Source of the DNA: Ruminococcus sp.
GTDB lineage: Bacteria; Bacillota; Clostridia; Oscillospirales; Ruminococcaceae
Reading direction: 5' to 3'
DNA length: 42,629 bases
NCBI GenBank assembly: GCA_017620025.1
Contig: JAFZRF010000014.1
Span: forward strand, 1-42,629
Shown here: one piece after another, positions 30,808 to 39,359 of the stretch
Layout of the letters: every line of letters begins with the position of its first letter
How positions within the stretch are numbered: position 1 is the stretch's first letter
Made by a program: the position numbers and the translations under genes
Notes under the pieces: model-generated
The model's database searches: none
What the model was told of the DNA's origin: nothing
What the model saw: the letters and a program-made list of their open reading frames with translations, nothing else

Positions 30808-32136
30808 ATGAAAAGAAAGCATCTATTCCCTCAGCTCATACTGACCACCCTCTTCGCCTCGCTTGTTCCGCTGTGGTGCAGCCTCAGCTTCGGGAAGGCC
30901 GTTATGGTGCTGCTCACTGTCTTCCTCTCTCTCTCATACCTCGTCATCATCTTCGGCGGGGGCAGAGCCAAGACGGAGAGTCCGCGCCTGAGACGCATCG
31001 ACAAGGGCGCAGACCTTATATGGCTCGGCGGCTTCACCGCTCTTCTCGGACTTGCCGTGCTGATATGGTGGCTGATAAGGACGGAGGCCGGCATCGGCGC
31101 AAAGATCGGCGCTTCGGTCATGCTCCTCCTCGCTTCTGCGGGCATGGTATTCGCAGGAGTCGTCAGGGTCGCAGCAGGCTCGAAGCAGATAAAGCTCCGT
31201 GACTACATACTGCTCCTGTGTCTGTGGTGGTGCCCGGTCGTGAACCTCTTCATCTTCCGCAGCCTCTACAAGACCGCACGCAGGGAATACGTTTTCGAGG
31301 CGGACAAGCTCGAGCTCGAGAATGCCCGTGCGGAGAGCGAGATATGCAAGACGAAGTATCCCGTACTTATGGTGCACGGCATATTCTTCCGTGACTGGCA
31401 GCTGCTCAATTACTGGGGCAGAGTGCCTGCCACGCTGATACGCAACGGTGCACAGATATACTACGGTGACCAGCAGTCTGCCATGTCAATAAAGGACAGC
31501 GCAGAGGAGCTGAAAAAGGCCATACTCAGGGTCATTAAGGAGACCGGTGCGGAGAAGGTGAACATCATCGCCCACTCCAAGGGCGGACTTGATTCACGCT
31601 ATGCCATCAGCTGTCTGGGTATGGATAAATATGTAGCTACGCTTACTACCATCAATACCCCGCACAAGGGCTGCGACATGGTGGATTATCTCCTCGACAA
31701 GCTGCCGGACAGCGTTGCCTCCTTCATCGCCGCACGCTACAACCGCATATTCAGAACGCTCGGCGATACTGCGCCGGACTTCATGGCGGGCGTGCGTGAC
31801 CTCAGCGCAAAGAAGGCGGCCTCCTACGATGAGCTTATGCCGGATTCGCCGGAGGTAAGCTACAGGAGCGTAATGTCGGTAATGAGCCGGGCAGGCTCGG
31901 CAGGCCCGCCGCTCAACATCGGATATATGCTGATAAAGAAGCTCAACGGCCGCAGCGACGGCCTTGTGTGGGAGGAGTCGGCAATACACGGCAGACATAC
32001 CTTTGTTACAGCACCCAAGAAGCGCGGCATCAGCCACGGTGATATGATAGACCTCTTCCGTGAGAACATCGAAGGCTTCGATGTCCGTGAGTTCTATGCG
32101 GGTATCGTCAGTGAGCTGAAGAAAGAGGGCTGGTAA
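30808..32136 (+). CDS. Membrane-anchored alpha/beta hydrolase (lipase-like)
   Basis: The 442-residue protein has about five hydrophobic segments in the first 155 residues and then an alpha/beta-hydrolase domain. It shows the oxyanion-type YPVLMVHGIFFRDW (184-197) and the nucleophile elbow AHSKGG (Ser257). Next come TTINTPHKGCDMVD, an Asp in a late loop, and a C-terminal GRHTFV or ISHGDMIDL histidine. This is typical of triacylglycerol lipase/GPI-inositol-deacylase-like enzymes. The active domain is probably on one face of the membrane; substrate unknown. It overlaps the convergent CmpB-like gene by 29 bp. Confidence 0.82.
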   Translation: MKRKHLFPQLILTTLFASLVPLWCSLSFGKAVMVLLTVFLSLSYLVIIFGGGRAKTESPRLRRIDKGADLIWLGGFTALLGLAVLIWWLIRTEAGIGAKIGASVMLLLASAGMVFAGVVRVAAGSKQIKLRDYILLLCLWWCPVVNLFIFRSLYKTARREYVFEADKLELENARAESEICKTKYPVLMVHGIFFRDWQLLNYWGRVPATLIRNGAQIYYGDQQSAMSIKDSAEELKKAILRVIKETGAEKVNIIAHSKGGLDSRYAISCLGMDKYVATLTTINTPHKGCDMVDYLLDKLPDSVASFIAARYNRIFRTLGDTAPDFMAGVRDLSAKKAASYDELMPDSPEVSYRSVMSVMSRAGSAGPPLNIGYMLIKKLNGRSDGLVWEESAIHGRHTFVTAPKKRGISHGDMIDLFRENIEGFDVREFYAGIVSELKKEGW

Positions 32137-32506
32137 AGGCGGCTCTTATCTTCCGGCAGAGATAATACGCCGGCAGGCAGAGCAGGAACCATATGCCTGA
32201 ATACAGCGGGCAGACCTGCCCCATAATATTCAGCGGCACATCGGAGTAATCCCATACGTGCCAGCCCATGAGGATATTATCGAACAGCCCGACGGGAAAC
32301 TCTATCGCCGTTATCATCAGCGCCCCGAGCAGACTGCTCCGGAGCGGCCCGAGCGAAAGCTTCCGGTTGAGGTGATACAGCAGCGTGAGAACGAGGCCTC
32401 CCGTAAGTGCCATAGTCCAGTGGGTATACCCTCTTGTGGCTATCTCGAAAAGGCTGTACAGAAAGAATCCCATAAGAAAAGTGAAAGATGATTGTGCCGG
32501 CTTCAC
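32108..32506 (-). CDS. CmpB-like putative ABC-transporter-type membrane protein
   Basis: The 132-residue protein has four hydrophobic segments. Motifs typical of the ABC_trans_CmpB family are TRGYTHWTMALTGG, TAIEFPVGLFDN, GWHVWDYSDVPLNIMGQVCP and the Trp-rich last helix. It starts with GTG (32504-32506) after a near-perfect AAAGGAGGTG. No ATP-binding partner is nearby, and despite the family name transport function is unproven. It is divergent from malQ and overlaps the end of the lipase-like gene. Confidence 0.8.
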   Translation of the reverse strand: MKPAQSSFTFLMGFFLYSLFEIATRGYTHWTMALTGGLVLTLLYHLNRKLSLGPLRSSLLGALMITAIEFPVGLFDNILMGWHVWDYSDVPLNIMGQVCPLYSGIWFLLCLPAYYLCRKIRAAFTSPLSSAH

Positions 32507-32553
32507 GGCAGCACCTCCTTTGTGTTACAGAGGTATTGTTGCCCGCGGGGCGG

Positions 32554-32559
32554 TATAAT
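32554..32559 (+). promoter_or_regulatory. Possible -10 element of the malQ operon
   Basis: A perfect TATAAT lies 25 bp before the malQ ATG, in the 78-bp gap to the divergent gene. I find no good -35 at 16-18 bp, so an activator may be needed. Confidence 0.4.
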
Positions 32560-32584
32560 ATACAGATCAGGAAAGGAGACAGAT

Positions 32585-34057
32585 ATGCGGAAAAGCTGCA
32601 TACTGATGCACATATCCAGTCTGCCGTCGGAGTACGGCATAGGCAAGCTGGGTAAAAGTGCATACGACTTTGTGGACTTTCTCAGGTCTGCCGGAGTCAA
32701 GTGCTGGCAGATACTCCCTCTCTCGCCGACGAGCTACGGCGATTCGCCATATCAGTCGTTCTCGGTACATGCCGGGAACCCCTATTTCATTGATTTCGGC
32801 ATACTTGAGGATGACGGACTTCTTGAAAAGCATGAATATGCCTCCCTGACATGGGAGAGCGATCCGGACAAGGTGGATTACAGCCTTATCTACGACCGCT
32901 GCTTCGATGTGCTGAGAGTGGCATACTCCCGCTTCAAGCCCTCACGCTTCCCGGAATACAAGAAGTTCTGTGATGCGAACAAGTCGTGGCTGGAGGAATA
33001 TGCACTCTTCATGGCGCTGAAATTCCGTCACGGCGGAAAGCCCTGGTACGAATGGGATGCGCCGCTTGCGATGCACAAGACCAAGGCGATCACAGAGGTA
33101 AAGAAGGAGCTCAAGAAGGACATAGGCTTCTATAAGTTCAACCAGTTCCAGTTCCACCGCCAGTGGAAGGAGCTGAAGAAGTATGCCAACGATTCCGGCA
33201 TTGAGATAATAGGTGATATACCGATATACTGTGCTCTCGACAGTGTTGAGGTATGGTCTCAGCCGAAGCTCTTCTGGCTTGACAAGAAGCGCCGGCCGGT
33301 ATGCGTTGCCGGATGTCCGCCCGATGACTTCGCAATTACAGGACAGCTCTGGGGCAATCCGCTCTATGACTGGGAGTATCACAAAAAGACGAATTACAAA
33401 TGGTGGATCGACAGGATAAAGTCCGCCTGTGCCACGTATGATATCGTGCGTATAGACCACTTCCGCGGCTTTGAGAGCTACTACGCAATACCCTACGGCA
33501 ATAAGGATGCAACGGTCGGCGAGTGGAAGAAGGGCCCGGATTATGAGCTGTTCCGTGCGGCCGAGGAGAAGCTCGGCAGGCTCAGCATCATAGCGGAGGA
33601 CCTCGGTTTCCTCACACCGGAGGTGCATGAGCTGCTTGCAAAGTGCGGCTATCCGGGCATGAAGGTATTGCAGTTCGGATTCTCGGACGGCAAAAACGAG
33701 TACCTCCCGCACAACTACACCACGACCAACTGCTTTGCCTATACCGGCACTCACGACAACGAGACACTCAACGGCTGGGTCAGCAGCATGGACAAGAAGT
33801 CCCTGCGTTTTGCCAAGAAGTATCTCGGCGTGAAGAAGAAGGGTGAGATACCGGAGGCCGTCGTAAGGGCGGCATGGGGCAGCATAGCAGAGGTAGCCTG
33901 CGCACAGATACAGGATTTCCTTGACAGCCCCAAGAGCGACAGAATGAACACGCCCTCCACACTGGGCAGCAACTGGCAGTTCCGCACTCATACAGAGGAC
34001 TTCACACCGGAGCTCGCCAAGCATATAAAGAAGCTGAATAAGCTTTACAACAGATAA
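32585..34057 (+). CDS. malQ: 4-alpha-glucanotransferase (amylomaltase, GH77)
   Basis: The 490-residue enzyme is a full-length MalQ. It has SSLPSEYGIG (11-20), WQILPLSPT, GDIPIYCALDSVEVW, the nucleophile Asp291 in VRIDHFRGFE, the acid/base Glu338 in IIAEDLG and the transition-state Asp391 in TGTHDNET. It disproportionates maltodextrins, transferring 4-alpha-glucan chains and releasing glucose. With GlgP downstream it would degrade maltodextrin or glycogen in the cytosol. ATG 32585 has AAAGGAG; an upstream open frame of 31 codons does not match the family. The next gene begins 9 nt after the stop. Confidence 0.96.
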   Translation: MRKSCILMHISSLPSEYGIGKLGKSAYDFVDFLRSAGVKCWQILPLSPTSYGDSPYQSFSVHAGNPYFIDFGILEDDGLLEKHEYASLTWESDPDKVDYSLIYDRCFDVLRVAYSRFKPSRFPEYKKFCDANKSWLEEYALFMALKFRHGGKPWYEWDAPLAMHKTKAITEVKKELKKDIGFYKFNQFQFHRQWKELKKYANDSGIEIIGDIPIYCALDSVEVWSQPKLFWLDKKRRPVCVAGCPPDDFAITGQLWGNPLYDWEYHKKTNYKWWIDRIKSACATYDIVRIDHFRGFESYYAIPYGNKDATVGEWKKGPDYELFRAAEEKLGRLSIIAEDLGFLTPEVHELLAKCGYPGMKVLQFGFSDGKNEYLPHNYTTTNCFAYTGTHDNETLNGWVSSMDKKSLRFAKKYLGVKKKGEIPEAVVRAAWGSIAEVACAQIQDFLDSPKSDRMNTPSTLGSNWQFRTHTEDFTPELAKHIKKLNKLYNR

Positions 34058-34066
34058 GAGACTTCA

Positions 34067-34975
34067 ATGAAAAAGACATTATTTATTCTTGCAGCAGGAT
34101 TTATCCTTGCCGGATGCGGGATCGTAGATCCTTGCGACGAAATTGAAACAGCAGAGACTGCGCCTTCCTCTGAGGCAGAGGAAACAGCCGCAGCAGAGGA
34201 AACGACAGAAACAGAGGAAACGACCACAACTGAGGAAACGGTAACCACGGAGACCACGACGGATACCGCTCCCGTTACAGAGACAACGGAAGCAGCGGCA
34301 ACTACCTATCCCCGTGCCACAGCTCCGCCCTTTGATCCTGAAGAGGATATACCTCCGGAGGAGAAGAAGGCACTCGATAAGCTCGAAGCCAAATACGGCA
34401 GAGAGTTCACACCGACAGACAGGAATGTTCACTGGGAGTACTGGAACGAACCTATCCCGGATATACTCAGAGTGTTCTTCACGCTGAAGGATGAAGAGGG
34501 CAGAGAGTTCTGCGCAAGGGGACTGGAAAATATGGACGTGATAGAGGCGGACGGCTATACCTATGTGCTGCACGGGACCGAGCTGGAGGATGAAGCAGCT
34601 GAATACCTCAGAGGACTCGTGCCTGAGGCAAAGCTGTGGTTCCGGGATTGCAATGAGCTGCTCCCGTTTGATATCCCGGCCGATATCGGCTTTGAGGATT
34701 ACCGGCAGGTATTCGCTGATAACGAAGGATATCTGTCGCTGGATATCCTGTTCACTGATGACATGGAGGTACCCGAAGAGCTTAAGGAGCTTCAGGGCAG
34801 AAAAAACAGCATACTGCCGGAGGCGCTTGGCTACAGGCTCTATATAGATCTTTACCGGATATCGCAGGAAGACTATGACAGAATTGATGATGTGACACAC
34901 GGCCGGACAGATATGATCCCCGAAAGACAGGAAATATCCGGCATCAGACTGAAATTAGGCGATACAGTATCCTGA
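34067..34975 (+). CDS. Lipoprotein of unknown function 1 of 3 (malQ-glgP triplet)
   Basis: The 302-residue protein has a clear lipoprotein signal (LAGC, Cys17) and a Thr/Glu-rich linker (about 25-95, runs such as ETTTTEETVTTETTTD). A conserved domain of about 190 residues begins ALDKLEAKYGREF. The domain recurs in the next two genes: EYWNEPIPDIL..., DEEGREF, YTYVLHGTEL, AKLWF, LPFDIPADIGFEDY and DYDRIDDVTHG. No known fold is recognised. It lies outside the membrane by signal type. Translation is probably coupled to malQ, as no strong Shine-Dalgarno site is seen. Confidence 0.72.
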   Translation: MKKTLFILAAGFILAGCGIVDPCDEIETAETAPSSEAEETAAAEETTETEETTTTEETVTTETTTDTAPVTETTEAAATTYPRATAPPFDPEEDIPPEEKKALDKLEAKYGREFTPTDRNVHWEYWNEPIPDILRVFFTLKDEEGREFCARGLENMDVIEADGYTYVLHGTELEDEAAEYLRGLVPEAKLWFRDCNELLPFDIPADIGFEDYRQVFADNEGYLSLDILFTDDMEVPEELKELQGRKNSILPEALGYRLYIDLYRISQEDYDRIDDVTHGRTDMIPERQEISGIRLKLGDTVS

Positions 34976-35022
34976 CAGAAACACATTGTATAAAAAAGAT
35001 ATTATTAAGGAAGAGGAGTTAT

Positions 35023-35829
35023 ATGAAGAAAACTTTATTATTGATCGCAGCAGGCGCACTGCTCACCGGATGCGGAGTGAATGACCCCGCAAAGCCTGAG
35101 ATGCCGGCAGAGGCGGCCGCATTCACAGCAGAAGCTACAGAAGTTGAATACACGGAAGCAGAGACAGAAACTGAGAAGACGGAAGCTCAGACAGAGGAAG
35201 AGATCGCAGAGAAGACCGGCCCTGTAAAGGTGCCTATGAAGGAGCAGGAGGCTCTTGACAAGCTCTGTGCAAAATACGGCAAGGAATTCAAGGTGGCAGA
35301 GCGTAATGTACAGAATGAATACTGGGATGAGAAACCGGATATACTCAATGTATGGTACGACCTTGAGGACGAAGAGGGAAGGACTTTCAAAGCAATGATC
35401 AAGGAGAACCTTGATACCGTAGTCTATGACGGATATGCCTACGTCCTTCATGAGAAGGAGCTTTATGACGAGACAGCTGCCTATATCAGGAGCCTGATGC
35501 CTGAGGGCAAGCTCTGGTTCGGCATAAACAGCGGCGTGGTACCGTTTGAGACACCGGCGAATATGAACTTTGATGATTTCAGTGCGATGTTCGCTGCAAA
35601 CGACGGAAAGATCAATATGTCGGTCATCATCACGGGAGAGACTGAGATTTCAGATGAACTTCAGGCGCTCCAGTCCGGACACACCGACATCAGACCCGCT
35701 GAACTCGGCTACAGTCTTTCTATAAACTACTACAGGGTGCCTCAGGATTACTATGACAGCCTTGATGATGTGGTATACGGCGAGGCAGGCATAGACCGCA
35801 GCAGACTTGAAAGGCTCACTGTCGGCTAA
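35023..35829 (+). CDS. Lipoprotein of unknown function 2 of 3
   Basis: The 268-residue paralog has a lipoprotein signal (LTGC, Cys17) and a shorter Glu/Thr linker. The same domain starts at about 83 (ALDKLCAKYGKEF). Shared landmarks include NEYWDEKPDILNVWY, DEEGRTF, YAYVLHEKEL, GKLWF, VPFETPANMNFDDF and YYDSLDDVVYG. It has its own GAGGAG site and a 47-bp upstream gap. The linker is less threonine-rich than in the flanking paralogs. Confidence 0.72.
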   Translation: MKKTLLLIAAGALLTGCGVNDPAKPEMPAEAAAFTAEATEVEYTEAETETEKTEAQTEEEIAEKTGPVKVPMKEQEALDKLCAKYGKEFKVAERNVQNEYWDEKPDILNVWYDLEDEEGRTFKAMIKENLDTVVYDGYAYVLHEKELYDETAAYIRSLMPEGKLWFGINSGVVPFETPANMNFDDFSAMFAANDGKINMSVIITGETEISDELQALQSGHTDIRPAELGYSLSINYYRVPQDYYDSLDDVVYGEAGIDRSRLERLTVG

Positions 35830-35862
35830 GGCGGACTGAAAGATAAGCATTGGATACGACAT

Positions 35863-36717
35863 ATGAAAAAGACATTTATCATTTTAGCGGCCGGGATCAT
35901 ACTTTCCGGCTGCGGTGTTATAGAAACGTCCGAAAACGATATACCGGAAGTTACTGAGCCGGCAAGCGCTGCGGAGACAACAGAGACAACCACTGAGACA
36001 ACGACAACTACAACGACAGCTGAAACGCTTGCCGTTGTCACGACTGCCGCTCCCACGGAGGAGGCGACGATCGACTGGGAAGAATATGAAAGCGAGCTCT
36101 ACACCCGGCATGAGGAAAAAATACCGCCGGAGGAGCGTGCGGCTCTTGACAAGCTGAGAGCAAAGTACGGCAAGGATTTCACCTTTGTTTCGAGAGAGCT
36201 TCCGTGGGAATTCTTTGGCGGGATACCTGAGAAGAAACCCGCAACATATGTTCTTATGGATGATGAAGGCAGATACTTTGCCGCTTTCGGAACAGAAGAC
36301 AGCGAGGAGCTTACAGGTGAGGAATATGCCTATCTCTTTCACGAGGACGAGTTTTTCGACCGGACGAAGGAGTATATCCGCAGCTATACCCAGGCAGGCA
36401 AGCTCTGGATACTGACGCCGTATAAGAAATCGGTGCCGCTGGAGGCTCCGGCTGATCTGACATACGATCAGTTCCTGACGTATTTCTGCGACAGAGGATA
36501 CAGGGTGTACGCAAACATTCTAATTCCTGAGGGGACGGAGCTGCCGGAGGAGTTTGTTTCGGATGAATTCATGAACAGAATACATCTTGACGGTCTCAGC
36601 TACGACGTTGATCTCGGGGTATACTATCTGCCGCAGAAGGATTATGACGTCCTTGATGATGTGACGTATGGTGATGTAGATATCGACAAGAATCATCTGA
36701 GAGCCCCGAATGAGTAA
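35863..36717 (+). CDS. Lipoprotein of unknown function 3 of 3
   Basis: The 284-residue paralog has a lipoprotein signal (LSGC, Cys17) and a Thr-rich linker (TTETTTETTTTTTTAE). The shared domain (ALDKLRAKYGKDF, DDEGRYF, YAYLFHEDEF, GKLWI, VPLEAPADLTYDQF, DYDVLDDVTYG) is the most diverged of the three. Its Shine-Dalgarno site is weak. The gene ends 12 nt before glgP, so it is co-transcribed with it. Confidence 0.72.
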   Translation: MKKTFIILAAGIILSGCGVIETSENDIPEVTEPASAAETTETTTETTTTTTTAETLAVVTTAAPTEEATIDWEEYESELYTRHEEKIPPEERAALDKLRAKYGKDFTFVSRELPWEFFGGIPEKKPATYVLMDDEGRYFAAFGTEDSEELTGEEYAYLFHEDEFFDRTKEYIRSYTQAGKLWILTPYKKSVPLEAPADLTYDQFLTYFCDRGYRVYANILIPEGTELPEEFVSDEFMNRIHLDGLSYDVDLGVYYLPQKDYDVLDDVTYGDVDIDKNHLRAPNE

Positions 36718-36729
36718 AGGGAGGATAAT

Positions 36730-39078
36730 ATGGATAAGAATGTGTTTATTGAAAAATTCACAGGCAGACTGCCCGGGGATATAAAGTCGGCAACTCCGCA
36801 GCAGCTCCACAATGCGCTCGGTGATACCGTCATGGAGCTTTACCGTGAGCAGTGGGAGAATGCCCGTCAGGAGCATCTCTCAAAGCGCCGTGCCGCATAT
36901 CTTTCTATGGAGTTCCTTGTGGGACGCGCAGTTTACGACAACCTGCTCTGTCTCGGCATCTATGACGAGGTGAGCGAGGTGTTCTCTGAGCTGGGCCTTG
37001 ACCTTAAGGACCTTGAGGTCATAGAGGATGCCGCTCTCGGAAACGGCGGTCTCGGAAGACTTGCCGCCTGCTTCCTAGATTCTGCGGCCACCCTCGGACT
37101 GCCTCTTGACGGCTACGGAATACGCTACAAGTACGGCCTCTTTAAGCAGTCTATCGTGGACGGCTGTCAGAAGGAGGATATCGACGACTGGACAAGATAC
37201 GGCGATCCGTGGTCTGTACGCTGCGACGAGGATACCGTGCTGATAGAGTACAGCGGCCAGACCGTAAAGGCAGTGCCATATGATATGCCCGTATTCGGCT
37301 GCCGTACAAAGAATATCGGCACGCTGAGGCTGTGGCAGGCAGAGCCCGTGAAGGAGTTCGATTTCGATACCTTCAACAGACAGGAATACCTTGAAGCCTC
37401 GAAGGAGAAGATATACGCCGAGGACATCTCCCGTGTACTCTATCCTAACGATGATACCGACGAGGGCAAGAAGCTGCGTCTAAAGCAGCAGTATTTCTTC
37501 AGCTGCGCTTCACTTACGGATATCCTCCGCAAGCACAAGGCACGCTTCGGCACTCTTGACAATATAGCCGACTATATCACAGTACAGCTCAACGACACTC
37601 ATCCTGTAATATCCATTCCGGAGCTTATCCGTCAGCTCGTTGACAACGAGGGCTGGAGCTTTGACAGGGCTTACGAGACGGCGAAGAAGGTGTTCAACTA
37701 CACCAACCACACCGTTATGCAGGAGGCTCTTGAGAAGTGGTATACAGGCCTTGTTGAGGAGGTGCTCCCGCGCATCTACGCAATAATCATACAGATAAAC
37801 GAGGCTCTCATCGCAGAGCTCTACGCTGCCGGAGTGCCTAAGGACAAGATCGGCCGCATGAAGATAATCAAGGGCGACCTTATACACATGGCGGATATGG
37901 CGTGCTGCTGTTCGAGCCATATCAACGGTGTTGCCGAGATACACACTCAGATACTCCGTGATACAGTGCTTGCAGACTGGTATTCCCTCCGTCCGGAGGT
38001 ATTCCGCAATGAAACGAACGGCATCACTCAGAGACGCTGGCTGGCGCTCTGCAACCGTGAGCTGTCGGGACTTATCACAGAGCTGCTCGGCGACGACGGC
38101 TGGATAACAGACCTTGACAGGCTGCATGAGCTTGCAAAATATGCCGATGACGAGAACGTCCTCCGCCGCTTCATTGATATCAAGCAGGAGAAGAAGACAC
38201 AGCTCTCCGGCTTCATAAAGTCCAAGGAGGGCATCGACCTTTCGCCGGAGTTCATATACGATATACAGATAAAACGTCTCCATGAATACAAGAGACAGCT
38301 GCTCAACGCCTTCTCCATACTGTGGCTCTACTACGGCATCAAGGACGGCAGTATAAAGGATTTCAAGCCGACAGCCTTCATCTTCGGCGCAAAGTCCGCC
38401 CCCGGATACCGCCGTGCAAAGGCTATCATCAGGTATATCAACGAGGTGGGCAGGATAGTGGCCTCCGATCCGGAGACCCGTGACCTTATCAGGGTGATAT
38501 TCGTGCAGAACTACAACGTATCCTATGCCGAAAAGCTGGTAGCTGCCGCTGACGTATCGGAGCAGATATCCACAGCAGGCACAGAGGCATCGGGTACGGG
38601 AAATATGAAGCTGATGCTCAACGGCGCAGTTACACTCGGCACATACGATGGTGCAAACATCGAGATAGTGCAGGAGGCAGGCGAGGAGAACAACTACATC
38701 TTCGGCGCAAGAGTGGAAGACCTCGAGAAGATAGTACCGGACTACGACAGCAGGAAGGTGTTCGCAGAGGACGATATGATACGCAGGGTAGTGACCTCCC
38801 TTATCGACGGCACTGTTTCTGACGGCGGCAGCGGCGATTTCCGCGAGCTGTATACGGCTCTGCTTGACGGCGCAAGCTGGCACGCACCCGACCATTACTA
38901 CCTCCTCGGCGATATCCGCAGCTACGTTGAGGCAAAGCTCCGCACGAACAGCGATTACCGTGACGACCGCATGGGCTTTGCACGCAGGCAGTGGCTGAAT
39001 ATGTGCAACGCCGGAAAGTTCAGTTCTGACCGCACAATTGCCGACTATGCCGAAAATATCTGGAAAATCGAGAGCTGA
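36730..39078 (+). CDS. glgP: Glycogen/maltodextrin phosphorylase
   Basis: The 782-residue protein is a full-length alpha-glucan phosphorylase (GT35). It has AYLSMEFLVGR, EDAALGNGGLGRLAACFLDS, NDTHP, NYTNHTVMQEALEKW, RLHEYKRQLLN and the pyridoxal-phosphate region EASGTGNMKLMLNGA with its lysine. It releases glucose-1-phosphate from alpha-1,4-glucans. GGGAGG precedes the start. It ends the malQ-lipoprotein-glgP operon; the hairpin repeat and a terminator follow. Confidence 0.97.
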   Translation: MDKNVFIEKFTGRLPGDIKSATPQQLHNALGDTVMELYREQWENARQEHLSKRRAAYLSMEFLVGRAVYDNLLCLGIYDEVSEVFSELGLDLKDLEVIEDAALGNGGLGRLAACFLDSAATLGLPLDGYGIRYKYGLFKQSIVDGCQKEDIDDWTRYGDPWSVRCDEDTVLIEYSGQTVKAVPYDMPVFGCRTKNIGTLRLWQAEPVKEFDFDTFNRQEYLEASKEKIYAEDISRVLYPNDDTDEGKKLRLKQQYFFSCASLTDILRKHKARFGTLDNIADYITVQLNDTHPVISIPELIRQLVDNEGWSFDRAYETAKKVFNYTNHTVMQEALEKWYTGLVEEVLPRIYAIIIQINEALIAELYAAGVPKDKIGRMKIIKGDLIHMADMACCCSSHINGVAEIHTQILRDTVLADWYSLRPEVFRNETNGITQRRWLALCNRELSGLITELLGDDGWITDLDRLHELAKYADDENVLRRFIDIKQEKKTQLSGFIKSKEGIDLSPEFIYDIQIKRLHEYKRQLLNAFSILWLYYGIKDGSIKDFKPTAFIFGAKSAPGYRRAKAIIRYINEVGRIVASDPETRDLIRVIFVQNYNVSYAEKLVAAADVSEQISTAGTEASGTGNMKLMLNGAVTLGTYDGANIEIVQEAGEENNYIFGARVEDLEKIVPDYDSRKVFAEDDMIRRVVTSLIDGTVSDGGSGDFRELYTALLDGASWHAPDHYYLLGDIRSYVEAKLRTNSDYRDDRMGFARRQWLNMCNAGKFSSDRTIADYAENIWKIES

Positions 39079-39094
39079 GAATGTAAGCTTTTAT

Positions 39095-39271
39095 AGTATG
39101 GGATGCTAAAGGGGCTGTGCCCCTTTAGCGGAGTCCAGAGGCAGCGCCTCTGGCAGGGTGCGGGACAGAGTCCCGCATATTTCCGCAGGGCGCTTCGCAA
39201 GGGGTGAATTCCAAAACAGTCCGGGGGACTGTTTTGGAAGAGGGGACGCCTTGCAAGTGAAGGCGTCCCCT
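39095..39271 (+). repeat. Multi-hairpin interspersed repeat, right copy
   Basis: This is the inverted, nearly identical counterpart of 1-177. It begins 17 bp after the glgP stop, so both copies have the same orientation relative to the gene they follow. One stem differs by a compensatory pair: GTGGGAC/GTCCCAC on the left is GCGGGAC/GTCCCGC here. Other differences lie in loops or between hairpins. Confidence 0.92.
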
Positions 39272-39300
39272 GAGAAAATAATGTTACAGTGACAGAATGA

Positions 39301-39330
39301 AGCCCCGGCCGAAAGACCGGGGCTCGTTTT
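39301..39330 (+). terminator. Rho-independent terminator downstream of glgP
   Basis: AGCCCCGG (39301-39308) pairs with CCGGGGCT (39317-39324) and CGTTTTAT follows. It may also act weakly on the opposite strand for the converging anti-sigma-like gene. Confidence 0.75.
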
Positions 39331-39359
39331 ATAAGGAGGCTCAGAAAATGTCCTTTTAT

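Noticed and set aside
30808-32136. Toxin or phage-defence hydrolase
   Set aside because: The nucleophile elbow and oxyanion strand fit ordinary lipase-like hydrolases, and nothing around it indicates a defence island beyond the AT-rich neighbour.
32942-34024. A 360-codon open frame on the minus strand
   Set aside because: It is opposite malQ and shows no family resemblance.
37510-38895. A 461-codon open frame on the minus strand
   Set aside because: It lies wholly opposite glgP, whose protein is unmistakable; it arises from biased codon use on the coding strand.
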